NCBI GenBank assembly: GCA_040616305.1
Contig: CP159918.1
Span: 2,139,406 to 2,203,405 of the forward strand
Direction of reading: 5' to 3'
DNA length: 64,000 nucleotides
Source of the DNA: UBA1876 sp003446665
Lineage (GTDB): Bacteria > Synergistota > Synergistia > Synergistales > Thermovirgaceae
Within the stretch, counting starts at the first letter, position 1; each line of letters opens with the position of its first letter. Shown here in pieces: positions 33,067-42,470 of this stretch. A model generated the notes under the pieces. It worked only from the letters and a program-made list of their open reading frames with translations. It was not told where the DNA came from and searched no databases. Both the position numbers and the translations under genes were made by a program.

Positions 33067-35397
33067 TTGGAGGATATACTGCGTTCCGTTGGGGAGTCGG
33101 TGACCCGTCTGGAAAGCTCAGAGAAGGTAACCGGAAGGGCGCAATATGTGGGCGACATCCAGTTTCCGGGGTTGCTCCATGCCGCGCTGGTAACGAGTCC
33201 CCATGCTCACGCCGGGATCGTTTCTATCGATACGTCGGCAGCACGTAACGCCCCGGGAGTTTTGGCTGTAGTGACGGGTGAGGATTTTCCGTGGAACCTC
33301 GGCATTTATCTCGGAGACAAGCCTCCACTCGCCAGAAAAGTGGTTCGCCACTTTTACGAACCCGTAGCCGCCGTGGTGGCTGAAAGCGAGGCCGCGGCAC
33401 GAGCCGCAGCGGCATTGGTAAAGATCAAATACGAGCCGCTTCCGCCGGTGCTTTCGCCCAGGGAAGCCCTGAAACCGGGAGCTCCCATACTCCACGAGGA
33501 CATGGCGGCCTACCGTCATATACCGGCCATAATGCCCGAGCCCGGGACAAACGTGGCTAACAGGTCCAGGATCAGAAAAGGCGACGTCAAAAGAGCCTTT
33601 GAGGAAGCGGACGTGGTGGCGGAGGTGGACGTTTCTTTCCCGCCGGGAGACCATGGCGCGATGGAGCCCAGAGGGTCGATAGCCGAAATTCGTCCCGACG
33701 GGTCGGTGGTGGTTATATCCTCCACGCAGGCTCCTTTCGTGGTCCGGTCGCTCCTTTCCATCGGTTTCGGCATCCCCGCGGGCAAGATAGCCGTGATCGC
33801 CCCTTACCTGGGAGGCGGTTTCGGGGGCAAAGCCGGAATCCAGCTTGAGGGGCTGGCGTACCTTCTTTCAAAAAGCGTGGGTGGACGCCCTGTCAAGCTG
33901 GTCAACAAACGTGAGGAGGACATGGCAACGTCGCCCGGTCACATTGGCCTGGAGTCGACGGTGAAAATCGCCGCCACGAAAGACGGCCGCATACTTGGCA
34001 TGGACTTGCTGTACCTCTTCGACAGCGGAGGCTACGCCGATTACGCCGTCAACATCAGCAGGGCCGCGGCCATCTCCTGCACGGGCCCGTACAGGGTCGA
34101 AAACGTGCGCTGCGATTCCCTCTGCGTCTACACCAACCATCCCTTCGCCACGGCCTACAGGGGCTTCGGCCATATAGAGCTCGCCACGGCGATAGAGAGG
34201 GCCATTGACGTTTTGGCCGAAAAACTGGACATGGATCCCGTGGAGCTTCGCCTCAAAAACGCCGTAAAAGCAGGCGACACGACCCCGACGGGCAGCGTAC
34301 TCGATTTGAACACGGGGGACCTGGCTGCTTGCATAAAAAAAACAGCCGGGATGATCAACTGGTCCGAAGGAAGCAGAAAGGAAACAGGTGACGGGAAAGT
34401 ACGAGCCAAGGGCATAGCATGCCTTTGGAAAGCTCCGGCCATGCCTACCAACGCCGACGGGGGAGCTGTCATAACCTTCAACGAAGACGGCAGCGTCAAC
34501 GTGATTACCGGTGCCGTGGAAATAGGTTCCGGTGCGACCACAGCCATAGCTCAAATCGCCGCCGAAAGGCTGAAGCTCGATCTGGACAAGATACACGTCG
34601 CCGCGGAGCTGGACACCAGGCGACACCCCCATGACTGGGCGACGGCTGCTAGCAGGACCACCTTCATGGTCGGAAGGGCCGTCGTGGAAGCCTGCGACGA
34701 CGCCATAAGCCAGATAAAAAACACCGCCGCCCAGGTGCTGCACTGCCTTCCCCAGGAGCTCGAGGTCTCGGGCGGACGGGTGTTTTTACCCGACTACCCC
34801 GAGGTCGGCCTGGATCTGGCCAGCGTCGCCCTGGGTTACGTCTATGAAAACGGCCACGCCGTCGGGGGACAGGTAATAGGGAGAGGGCGCTACATATCCA
34901 GGCGCCTCACCGAAATCGACCCCGAAACGGGCCATGGACACCCGGCTTTGGAGTGGACGCTGGGCGCCCAGGCCGTGGAGGTAGAGCTCGACCTTCGAGA
35001 CGGCAGCTTCAAGGTAGTGAAGGCGGCCTCCACGCTTGACGTGGGCAAGGTGATAAACCCCGCGATCGCGAGAGGGCAGGTAACGGGCGCCATTCAAATG
35101 GCTTTGGGCTTCGCGTCGAAGGAAGGTTTCACCTTCAATGACCGTGGCCAGGTTACTAACGGCTCGCTTCGAACCTACAAGCTCCCTCGAATCGGCGACG
35201 ACCCGAAATATTACATAGACTTCGTCGAAACGCCTCAAAAAGACGGTCCCTACGGCATGCGAGGTATGGGAGAGCAGGGAGTGATAGCCATTCCCGCCGC
35301 CTTGGCGAACGCCGTCTCCAGGGCGATCGAAAAACCCGTCAACACGCTTCCCGTGACGGCGGAAAGAACCTGGCGCATCATGAGGGGGGAAAAGTAG
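33067..35397 (+). CDS. Xanthine dehydrogenase-family molybdopterin-binding subunit
   Basis: 776 residues from TTG 33067, which has GGGGGGAG upstream. The two-domain large subunit is recognisable: VTGRAQYVGDIQFPGLLHAA at the start, APYLGGGFGGKAGIQLEGLA, NHPFATAYRGFGHIELATAIE and, near the end, GPYGMRGMGEQGVIAIPAAL with the catalytic glutamate context. It holds molybdopterin cytosine dinucleotide and hydroxylates a purine, nicotinate-like or other substrate. First gene of a three-subunit operon; a TACAAT (33032) may be its -10. Confidence 0.9.
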   Translation: MEDILRSVGESVTRLESSEKVTGRAQYVGDIQFPGLLHAALVTSPHAHAGIVSIDTSAARNAPGVLAVVTGEDFPWNLGIYLGDKPPLARKVVRHFYEPVAAVVAESEAAARAAAALVKIKYEPLPPVLSPREALKPGAPILHEDMAAYRHIPAIMPEPGTNVANRSRIRKGDVKRAFEEADVVAEVDVSFPPGDHGAMEPRGSIAEIRPDGSVVVISSTQAPFVVRSLLSIGFGIPAGKIAVIAPYLGGGFGGKAGIQLEGLAYLLSKSVGGRPVKLVNKREEDMATSPGHIGLESTVKIAATKDGRILGMDLLYLFDSGGYADYAVNISRAAAISCTGPYRVENVRCDSLCVYTNHPFATAYRGFGHIELATAIERAIDVLAEKLDMDPVELRLKNAVKAGDTTPTGSVLDLNTGDLAACIKKTAGMINWSEGSRKETGDGKVRAKGIACLWKAPAMPTNADGGAVITFNEDGSVNVITGAVEIGSGATTAIAQIAAERLKLDLDKIHVAAELDTRRHPHDWATAASRTTFMVGRAVVEACDDAISQIKNTAAQVLHCLPQELEVSGGRVFLPDYPEVGLDLASVALGYVYENGHAVGGQVIGRGRYISRRLTEIDPETGHGHPALEWTLGAQAVEVELDLRDGSFKVVKAASTLDVGKVINPAIARGQVTGAIQMALGFASKEGFTFNDRGQVTNGSLRTYKLPRIGDDPKYYIDFVETPQKDGPYGMRGMGEQGVIAIPAALANAVSRAIEKPVNTLPVTAERTWRIMRGEK

Positions 35398-36197
35398 TGA
35401 TACCTTTTGATTTCGACTACTGCAAGGCCGAGACTGTCGAGGAAGCCCTCAAGGCATATGCGGAGTTCGCGGAAGAAGGCAAGTCACCCCTTTACTACGC
35501 CGGGGGGACGGAAATCGTCACCTTTTGCCGCAAGGGCCAGGTTACCCCGGGTGCGGTGATAGACATAAAATCGATACCCGAATGCAGGGAACTTGGCAAA
35601 AAAGATGGTATGGCGGTATTCGGGAGCGCTGTGACGCTTTCTGATATCGTCGACTCTAAAGCGTTTCCGCTGCTGGAGAGGGCCTGCCGCGGCATCGCCG
35701 ACAGGACCGTGAGAAACCGCCTGACTCTGGGGGGAAACATCTGCGGCCGCCTGCCCTACAGGGAGGCTGTCCTCCCCTTTTTGCTCTGCGACGGGGAGGC
35801 CCTGGTCGCCGGCAAGGATTCCACGCGGTGGGTGCCGCTGAAGACCACCTTCGACAAAAGGCTGAAACTTGCCCCGGGAGAGCTTCTGCTGCAGCTTCGC
35901 GTGCCCGGGGAAGCCCTTGAATTACCGTACAGCCTCGTGCGCAAGACCACCGGGGGCAAGGTAGCCTATCCAGTGGTAACGGCGGCCGGAGTCAAGGCCA
36001 AAGACGGTGTTCGCGTTGCCCTGAGCGGAGCCTTGGGCTATCCTGTCTTGCTCGAGCCCACTGGCGATGCTTCCGCCGAGGGACTCCTCGAACCTTTCGC
36101 CGGATCTTTCATCTTTGATGTTTTGGCCTCGTCGGATTACCGTCGCTTGCTGACGGAGCTTTCCGTGTCTTTAGTACTTGAAGAGCTGGGGGTATGA
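35397..36197 (+). CDS. FAD-binding subunit of the molybdenum hydroxylase
   Basis: 266 residues. The GTG start shares one base with the preceding stop, so translation is coupled. The FAD-site motif YYAGGTEIV and the second signature TVRNRLTLGGNICGRLPY are characteristic of the CoxM/XdhB family. It passes electrons from the iron-sulfur subunit to NAD or another acceptor. Somewhat shorter than many homologues in its C-terminal domain. Confidence 0.9.
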   Translation: MIPFDFDYCKAETVEEALKAYAEFAEEGKSPLYYAGGTEIVTFCRKGQVTPGAVIDIKSIPECRELGKKDGMAVFGSAVTLSDIVDSKAFPLLERACRGIADRTVRNRLTLGGNICGRLPYREAVLPFLLCDGEALVAGKDSTRWVPLKTTFDKRLKLAPGELLLQLRVPGEALELPYSLVRKTTGGKVAYPVVTAAGVKAKDGVRVALSGALGYPVLLEPTGDASAEGLLEPFAGSFIFDVLASSDYRRLLTELSVSLVLEELGV

Positions 36198-36204
36198 GCT
36201 GAAA

Positions 36205-36675
36205 ATGAAGACATACAGTGGACTTGACGAGGTAACCCTTTCCGTAAACGGCAGGAAACACAAGGTCGCCCTGCGTCCGTCCGACACGCTGCTTCGTGTT
36301 TTGCGGGAGAGTCTCGGGCTGACGGGAGCCAAGGCGGGGTGCGAAAACGGCGATTGCGGCGCCTGCACCGTCCTTTTGGACGGGGTGCCTGTAAAGTCCT
36401 GCATGATGCTGGCCCTCGAGGGCGTGGGACACGAGATCACCACCGTGGAGGGCCTCGATGATCCGAAGCTTCAGAAAGCCTTTGCCGACTGCGGCGGATT
36501 CCAGTGCGGTTTTTGCACCAGCGGCTTTCTGATGAACGCCCACGCTTTATTGAACAAGCACCCCGATTTCGATGACGAGACCATGGAAGAATGGCTGTCG
36601 TCCAATATCTGCCGCTGCACCGGATACGAAGGCATTAGGGAGTCGCTGAAGTCCTGCCGTAAAACCAGCCCCTGA
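36205..36675 (+). CDS. [2Fe-2S] subunit of the molybdenum hydroxylase
   Basis: 156 residues from ATG 36205. Two clusters are evident: the plant-type site GCENGDCGACTVLLDG and the C-terminal site FQCGFCTSGFL...NICRCTGYEGI. It relays electrons between molybdopterin and FAD. Third gene of the operon; its stop codon lies inside the terminator hairpin. Confidence 0.92.
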   Translation: MKTYSGLDEVTLSVNGRKHKVALRPSDTLLRVLRESLGLTGAKAGCENGDCGACTVLLDGVPVKSCMMLALEGVGHEITTVEGLDDPKLQKAFADCGGFQCGFCTSGFLMNAHALLNKHPDFDDETMEEWLSSNICRCTGYEGIRESLKSCRKTSP

Positions 36676-36698
36676 GGGCCGACCCTCGGGGCTGGTTT
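36662..36698 (+). terminator. Terminator of the molybdenum hydroxylase operon
   Basis: aaaccagcccc (36662-36672) pairs with ggggctggttt (36688-36698), with extra gaggg/ccctc pairing inside. The stop codon TGA lies within the hairpin. Confidence 0.85.
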
Positions 36699-36906
36699 AA
36701 AACAGACCAGTAATTTGCGGTTCTCCCTGGCCGTTCGATAATCACGCTTATGGAAGCGCTTTATATTTGGTGCTCCTGCAAGGAAGCTGTTTTCCCGCAT
36801 CACTCGAATGCAACTTCCGTGCCCTTTTCTTTCCCAGAGGTTTTCACACACAAACCCCACGGAGTGCTGGTCCTGAGGAAGCCCGCCTTCCGTCGCAGGG
36901 TAGAGA

Positions 36907-36932
36907 AAATCCTAAAAATAAAGATCTGACCC
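36907..36932 (-). repeat. REP
   Basis: Inverse-orientation REP with the same tcggggttgggg extension as the copy at 32989. It lies just beyond the 3' end of the gene at 36945. The surrounding 36699-36906 stretch holds nothing else I can identify. Confidence 0.9.
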
Positions 36933-36944
36933 TCGGGGTTGGGG

Positions 36945-37508
36945 TTAATCGAAAAAGATGAAAAGTTCCATAAGCTCCATGCGTTCCTGGTCATCGAGAG
37001 TGAATCGCACCAGCCACCATTCGCCGTCGGAATAAAGCATATCCGACTCGCGCCTGAGGGACTCTCCCAGTAAACTTTCAATCCGGGAGGCCGGTTCCCC
37101 CGTCTTTAACCCCGCAAGACCGGCCCGGGCCGGGTCTCCTATGAAGGCGCTTAAAACTTCCCTTTCAGGAAAGACATAAAACGTTACTCGGCTTTTGTCG
37201 TATTGAAAGACCACTTCCTCGTACGTGTAAGACGGGTCATGGATGCTTTGGTGCTTCGTGATCTTTTTTTGCAGGGGCTCGCCGAGCATTGACTCTGTGG
37301 TTGCCCTGTCTTTGAAGCGGCTTTGTACGGGCTGGACTATGACGCTTGAAACTTTCTGCAGCGTTTCGGGGGTCATGCGGTCGACCACATCCTGAAGATC
37401 GAGAAATTCCTCTTGCTGGGCGACGGCAGGAAACGCCGCGAGGGCAAACACGACAGCGAGGAAAATTGCCTTTTTACATAAAAAAGCCTTTCTTCCAGAG
37501 TACTTCAC
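36945..37508 (-). CDS. Small exported protein of unknown function
   Basis: 187 residues with a clear signal peptide (KKAIFLAVVFALAAFPAVAQ). The mature part resembles no family I can name; it includes TTESMLGEPLQKKITKHQ and ASRIESLLGESLRRESDMLY, two similar segments suggesting an internal duplication around a LLGEP/S motif. Likely periplasmic. Flanked by REPs on both sides. Confidence 0.6.
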   Translation of the reverse strand: MKYSGRKAFLCKKAIFLAVVFALAAFPAVAQQEEFLDLQDVVDRMTPETLQKVSSVIVQPVQSRFKDRATTESMLGEPLQKKITKHQSIHDPSYTYEEVVFQYDKSRVTFYVFPEREVLSAFIGDPARAGLAGLKTGEPASRIESLLGESLRRESDMLYSDGEWWLVRFTLDDQERMELMELFIFFD

Positions 37509-37732
37509 ACTGAATCACCAACTTTCAGATGCGCACCTTTTTATATTTATTATATCAGCAACCTCCAACCCCGAGTGTTTAATTAAAAAGTAGCGGATCT
37601 GATGTTGTAAGGCAAGGGGGCCTGAAATTGAACTTTTGCGCTTTGCGCAAGCGAAATGCAAAAAGTCCAAGGTCTGCCCCCCGTGGTCATAAAGCGTGTC
37701 GGCCGTTGAATTTTTGCGTCGGAACTATGCAA

Positions 37733-37759
37733 AAACCCTAAAACTAAAGATCTGACCCC
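37733..37759 (-). repeat. Divergent REP at the 3' end of the M20 gene
   Basis: Reads aaaccctaaaactaaagatc then tgacccc. Its minus strand encodes the last residues (GSDL) and stop of the amidohydrolase. The rest of the 37509-37732 gap shows no gene. Confidence 0.8.
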
Positions 37760-38940
37760 TGGGGTTGCCAGGTGAGGGCGAAGTGGGCCATAACGGCCGT
37801 TCCGACCCAGAGCACGCTTTCATCGATATCGAATTCGGGGTGGTGATGGGGAAAGTCCTTCCCTTCTCCGAAAGCGGACGGGTGGAAAAAGAAGGTTCCG
37901 GGGACCCTTTCGAGAAAAAGAGCCATGTCCTCCCCGCCCATGGTGGGCTCGGGGACTTCGGCCACATTGTCCTCGCCGAGGACCTCCGCGGCCGCTTTTT
38001 TCAGCTTTTCGGTCATCTCGTGATCGTTGACCAGAGGCGGTGTTCCGTAGTCTATGCTCATGTCGGCGCGACCCCTCAGGCCACGGGCAATATTTTCGCA
38101 GATTTCAGATATTCGCCTGGCGAGCATCTTCCGCGTTTCGGGGTCGAGAGACCTGAAGGTCCCCCTGATGGTGCACGTGGGGGCGATGATGTTTGGCGCC
38201 GTACCTCCTTCTATCTTTCCCACCGTTACGACGGCGGAACCGAAGGGGCTGACCTCGCGGCTTGCTATCAGCTGCAGGGCCGAAATGGCCTGACTCGCCA
38301 TTACGATCGGGTCGACGGTCAAATGCGGAGTGGCTCCGTGACCGCCCTTTCCCTCAAAGGTAACGGTAAACCAGTCGGAACTCGCCATAAGCGCGCCAAA
38401 ACGGTATCCCACCATGCCGGGGGTGACGCCCTTCCAGAGGTTGCCCGTATGAAGTCCTATGATGCCGTCCAACGGAGGGTTTTCGAGGGCTCCGTCATCG
38501 ATCATGGCCTGCGCGCCCATTGAGCCTTCCTCGCCGGGCTGGAAAATGAGTTTTACTGTCCCTTTCAGGTTTTCCCTGTTTTCCACCAGGACCTTCGCCG
38601 CGCCCAGAAGCATGGCGACATGGGCATCATGGCCGCAGGCGTGCATGTAGTCGTTGGTGGACGTGTAGGGTTTGCCCGGTTTTTCCTTCATGTCCAGGGC
38701 GTCCATGTCGGCTCTGATGCCAAGCACCCTGCCCGGTTTTTGCCCTTTTATAAGCGCCACCACGCCGTGGCCGCCCACGCCGGAGCGTATGTCATCCGCT
38801 CCCATTTCCTTCAGCCGCTCGACGATGAAAGCCTCGGTACCGGGCGTATCGAGCCCTATCTCGGGGTGTTGGTGAAGGTATCTTCTCCACTCGGTAATCT
38901 GGCTGTTCAACTTTTGTGCTCTGGTTTTTATATCAGTCAT
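37744..38940 (-). CDS. M20-family amidohydrolase (N-acyl-amino-acid/hippurate hydrolase-like)
   Basis: 398 residues from ATG 38940 with AGGAGG upstream. The M20D signatures are RRYLHQHPEIGLDT, GIRADMDALDMKE, HACGHDAHVAMLLGAA (metal ligands) and LIFQPGEEGSMGAQAMI (catalytic Glu). It hydrolyses N-acyl amino acids or related amides in the cytosol with two divalent metals. The C-terminal QPQGSDL is REP-encoded. Confidence 0.9.
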   Translation of the reverse strand: MTDIKTRAQKLNSQITEWRRYLHQHPEIGLDTPGTEAFIVERLKEMGADDIRSGVGGHGVVALIKGQKPGRVLGIRADMDALDMKEKPGKPYTSTNDYMHACGHDAHVAMLLGAAKVLVENRENLKGTVKLIFQPGEEGSMGAQAMIDDGALENPPLDGIIGLHTGNLWKGVTPGMVGYRFGALMASSDWFTVTFEGKGGHGATPHLTVDPIVMASQAISALQLIASREVSPFGSAVVTVGKIEGGTAPNIIAPTCTIRGTFRSLDPETRKMLARRISEICENIARGLRGRADMSIDYGTPPLVNDHEMTEKLKKAAAEVLGEDNVAEVPEPTMGGEDMALFLERVPGTFFFHPSAFGEGKDFPHHHPEFDIDESVLWVGTAVMAHFALTWQPQGSDL

Positions 38941-39105
38941 ACACCGGATTCCTCCTTCAGGCGGGTTTAAAGCGATAATAGCACAGATGAGAAAGACAGG
39001 TCCCTGAACTTTCGCGCGGGCCGGTGTACGGTCCGATGTTTGTGTCGAACGGGGGTTTTCTGATATTTTGGTAGAGGTAAACCTGAAGGAATAGGAGTGA
39101 TATAT

Positions 39106-40971
39106 ATGTCGACCTGGAAAGGCAGAAGAGCCTGGGTTGATTTGACCAAAAAGACCGTGACCTACGACGAGATTCCCGAGAAACAAGCGAGGAAATGGGT
39201 AGGCATGAAGGGCCTTGCCCTGCCCGTTTTGCTTGAGCGTCTAAACGAAAACACGGACCCGCTGGGCCCGGAAAACCCGCTTGTAATAGCGGCAGGGCTT
39301 TTGAACGGCTTGGCCTTTCCCGGCGTGTGCCGGTACGGACTCTACGCAAAAAGCCCCCTGACAGGCGCCTACGGCGAGACCGAGGCGGGAGGCTATTTCG
39401 GTCCGGCCATGAAAAACCAGGGGCTTGAAATGATCGTCGTCACCGGAGCGTCGGAGGATCCGGTCTACCTGTGGATCGAAGACGGTGCCGTCGAGATTCA
39501 TGACGCCTCCCGGTTATGGGGCCAGGAAACGGGCTCCACCCTGACTGAACTCGAAAGGGAAAACAACGGAAAGACAAGCTCCATTTTAATTGGGCCCGCA
39601 GGCGAGAGGCAGGTCCGTTACGCCTGCGTCATCAACGACCTGAGGCATGCCAACGGAAGGACCGGCATGGGCGCCGTCATGGGCTCCAAGAAGCTCAAGG
39701 CCGTGGCCGCTCCGGCCCCGAAGCCTGAAAAACCGGCAGACCCGGCGCTTTTAAAGAAGTGCCACGAAGTTTTCCGGGGCTGGAAAGACAACCCCCTCTC
39801 CGCGGGACTCTACGAACTGGGCACCACCGGAGGCATTTTGAACAATCACCAGGCGGGGCTTTTGCCCACGAAGAATTTTCGCCAGGGAACCTTCGAAAAG
39901 GCCGCCGATGTGGACGGCCGGGCCATGAACCAGAGACTTTTAAAAGAGCGCCACGGCTGCTTCTCCTGCATGGTAAAGTGCAAGCGTGTCGTCGAGGGCG
40001 GCCCCCTGAATCTGGACCCCAGGTACGGCGGGCCCGAGTACGAGACCCTGGCCGCCTTCGGTTCCTGCTGCGGGGTGGACGACCTCGACGCCGTCTGCAA
40101 GGCACACGAGCGGTGCAATGCCCTGGGGCTTGATACCATTTCAACGGGTGTTTCCATCTCCTGGGCCATGGAGTGTGTCGAAGAAGGCATAATCGACTCT
40201 TCAGAGGCGGGCCTCGAAGGCTTCGGCGACAGCAGGGGGATGCTCCGCGCGGTGGAACTCATAGCATCGCGAAAGGGCTTTGGCGACTTGTTGGCCGAGG
40301 GCGTGCGGAGGGCTTCGCAAAAGGTAGGCAAAGGCAGCGACGCCTTGGCCATGCACGTAAAGGGGCAGGAACTTCCCATGCACGAGCCCAGGGGGAAAAC
40401 GGGGCTTTCCCTGGGGTACGCCCTGGCTCCCGTGGGCGCTGACCACATCCAGTTCGCCCATGACACCATGATCTCGAACCCCGATTCCTACAGCTTCAAG
40501 GCCGTAAGGTGTCTGGGCATAACAGAGCCGCCGGACGTGCTTTCTTTCGACAACGAGAAGCTCCGCACCATAGCCGCCCTGTGGAAGCACTGGGCGCTCA
40601 TGAACCACCTCGGCGGGTGCCTTTTCGTATTCGCGCCCAGGAGCTACTACCCCGTCTCGAAGATCCCGCAGCTGGTCGAGGCGGCCACGGGCTGGGAGAC
40701 GTCCCTTTTCGAACTTTTGGCGGCTGCCGAAAGAGGCATAGCGGCGTCGCGGCTTTTGAACGAAAAGCTCGGCATCGGCCCCGAAGAGGACCGCATCCCG
40801 GAGCGCCTTTTTGAAAAGCTGCCCGACGGGCCTTTTGAGGGTCAGGGCATAGACAGGGACGTTTTCGAAGACGCCAGGAGGCGCTTTTACCGGATAATGG
40901 GTTGGGACGAAAGGGGCGTCCCCACGGACGAGACCTGCCTCAGGCTCGGACTGGAGGAGTACGCGCGGTGA
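39106..40971 (+). CDS. Aldehyde ferredoxin oxidoreductase-family tungsten/molybdenum enzyme
   Basis: 621 residues from ATG 39106 (AGGAG upstream). N-terminal pterin-binding domain with GRRAWVDLTKKTV, SPLTGAYGETEAGGYFG and NDLRHANGRTGMGAVMGSKKLKA. Iron-sulfur ligands are CFSCMVKC near residue 288 and a later Cys in HLGGCLFVFAP. It oxidises aldehydes to acids with ferredoxin as acceptor in anaerobes. The next gene is a MoaD-like protein overlapping by 4 nt, a common arrangement for this family. Confidence 0.92.
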   Translation: MSTWKGRRAWVDLTKKTVTYDEIPEKQARKWVGMKGLALPVLLERLNENTDPLGPENPLVIAAGLLNGLAFPGVCRYGLYAKSPLTGAYGETEAGGYFGPAMKNQGLEMIVVTGASEDPVYLWIEDGAVEIHDASRLWGQETGSTLTELERENNGKTSSILIGPAGERQVRYACVINDLRHANGRTGMGAVMGSKKLKAVAAPAPKPEKPADPALLKKCHEVFRGWKDNPLSAGLYELGTTGGILNNHQAGLLPTKNFRQGTFEKAADVDGRAMNQRLLKERHGCFSCMVKCKRVVEGGPLNLDPRYGGPEYETLAAFGSCCGVDDLDAVCKAHERCNALGLDTISTGVSISWAMECVEEGIIDSSEAGLEGFGDSRGMLRAVELIASRKGFGDLLAEGVRRASQKVGKGSDALAMHVKGQELPMHEPRGKTGLSLGYALAPVGADHIQFAHDTMISNPDSYSFKAVRCLGITEPPDVLSFDNEKLRTIAALWKHWALMNHLGGCLFVFAPRSYYPVSKIPQLVEAATGWETSLFELLAAAERGIAASRLLNEKLGIGPEEDRIPERLFEKLPDGPFEGQGIDRDVFEDARRRFYRIMGWDERGVPTDETCLRLGLEEYAR

Positions 40972-41192
40972 AAAGGGTCACCTTCGTCATTCCCGACTAT
41001 GCGGGCGGCATGGAGCGGGAAAAAGTCCTCGAGGTCGAAGAAAGCCTCCCTCTGAGGGAGGCCCTGGCCCTTGCCGGGCTCGACCCCGAAGAGGTGGGAG
41101 TCGTTTTGGGGCCGGAGGGCCCCGTAAGGTACGACGCGCTTGTTCCGCCACCGGACCGTCTCAAGGTCCTGCCGCCTTTGGCGGCGGGGTAA
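40968..41192 (+). CDS. MoaD/ThiS-like ubiquitin-fold protein
   Basis: 74 residues from a GTG overlapping the preceding stop (GTGA). The fold pattern (VLEVEESLPLREALALAGLD, RYDALVPPPDRLKVLPPLAAG) matches MoaD-like sulfur carriers. The C-terminus is Ala-Gly instead of Gly-Gly, which may affect activation by an E1-like enzyme. It probably serves maturation of the tungsto/molybdopterin of the upstream enzyme. Confidence 0.8.
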   Translation: MKRVTFVIPDYAGGMEREKVLEVEESLPLREALALAGLDPEEVGVVLGPEGPVRYDALVPPPDRLKVLPPLAAG

Positions 41193-41198
41193 AACCCT

Positions 41199-42470
41199 TC
41201 AGCGCTTTCGGTAAAAGCGGTAGGTGACGTTCTGGCGAAGCTGTGCCGGGCCCTGCCGGTCCCGTTCCCATTCTTCGAGGTCCTCCCAGCTCCAGAAGTC
41301 TGTGTGGGGGCTCACAAGCGCTTCCAGCTGCAGGTGCCAGGGCTCCTCCACCATGACCACCCGAAGACCCGGCTCGTCTGTGGGACCCCAGGAGGAAGTC
41401 CTGTGCTCGTAAAAGTTGCGGACCTGGCCGTTCTGCCAATAGGTACGGATGCGTTCGGCCTTGACCTCTCCAACGAGGACCCACTTTTCGGCCTCGAGCC
41501 AGCCCCCTTCGCACCGTTCCATGAAAACACCCCTGAAGACGGGGCTCGTCTCGGCATCGGCGCGGGTCACGTTGCCAATGGTCCCGGATAGCAAGGGAAC
41601 CTGCACGGCGTGCCCCGTGGGGGATCTGGTGAAGTCAAAGGCCACCTCGCCCATCCAGCGGGTGGTCACCCCCGGCGTGAAGGAGACCACGATGCCCGTA
41701 TAGGCCTCACGGCCGGAACCGTCTTCATAGAGAAAGCCCACGGAGTTGCCGTTTTCGAAGGTCTTTCCGGCGAAAAGGGAAAACCCCTCCGCCGTCCGCC
41801 CCAAAGGTTCCGGGCGAACGGCAAGTTCGCCAAAGCGGGCCTCGAAGTGCCAGGGCCCTGCGTCACGGCGATAGTAAAGATAGGCCTCGGCCCACCCCGA
41901 CGGCCGGTCCACGTCAAAGCCCCAGTCGATATAGGTACTGTGAAGGCCCAGGCCCGACCGGTGGGCATAGTCCACGGTGGCGAGGACACCTGAGTAGCCG
42001 GTGGTGCCCCCTCCCTCGAGGTCGCCCACACCGGGCACCTGGTCAAAGAGGGAGATGGCGTCGGGGTAGGGAAAGCGCAGGTACCGGACCCTTCCGGCCT
42101 TCATGCTCACGCTCAGTATACCCTCATGGCCGGTCCTGAAACCGAAGGCCTCCAGGAAGAGCTCGTCGGCCCTGGGGGAAAAGCCCCTGAGCGTGTCGCG
42201 CTCCCCGTTGGACCGGAAAAGTCCGTGAAGCCGAAGCCCCTTTTCCAGGTCCATGTCAACGCCGAGTTGGAGGTTCCTCAGGTCGAAATGGTCCTTCCAG
42301 AAATGGGCCCCCACGCTAAGGTGCCACCGGCCGTTCCCGAACCCGATGGAAGGAAAGTGCCACTGGGGGCCCTCATCGGCAAGGCACATGACGGTGGAGC
42401 CCACAAGGACCGCCGCCGCCAGGAAAAAGCTTTTCAGAATGGTTTTTCCCTGTGCCTCCCGCCGACTCAT
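41199..42470 (-). CDS. Predicted outer-membrane beta-barrel protein of the polysaccharide locus
   Basis: 423 residues with a signal peptide (FFLAAAVLVGSTVMCLA). The rest is rich in alternating aromatic strands (WHLSVGAHFWKDHFDL, AEAYLYYRRDAGPWHFEARF, YEHRTSSWGP) and ends in TYRFYRKR, consistent with a barrel, but no specific family is recognised. It starts inside the last codons of the Wzz-like gene (4-nt overlap), so it belongs to the export operon. Confidence 0.6.
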   Translation of the reverse strand: MSRREAQGKTILKSFFLAAAVLVGSTVMCLADEGPQWHFPSIGFGNGRWHLSVGAHFWKDHFDLRNLQLGVDMDLEKGLRLHGLFRSNGERDTLRGFSPRADELFLEAFGFRTGHEGILSVSMKAGRVRYLRFPYPDAISLFDQVPGVGDLEGGGTTGYSGVLATVDYAHRSGLGLHSTYIDWGFDVDRPSGWAEAYLYYRRDAGPWHFEARFGELAVRPEPLGRTAEGFSLFAGKTFENGNSVGFLYEDGSGREAYTGIVVSFTPGVTTRWMGEVAFDFTRSPTGHAVQVPLLSGTIGNVTRADAETSPVFRGVFMERCEGGWLEAEKWVLVGEVKAERIRTYWQNGQVRNFYEHRTSSWGPTDEPGLRVVMVEEPWHLQLEALVSPHTDFWSWEDLEEWERDRQGPAQLRQNVTYRFYRKR

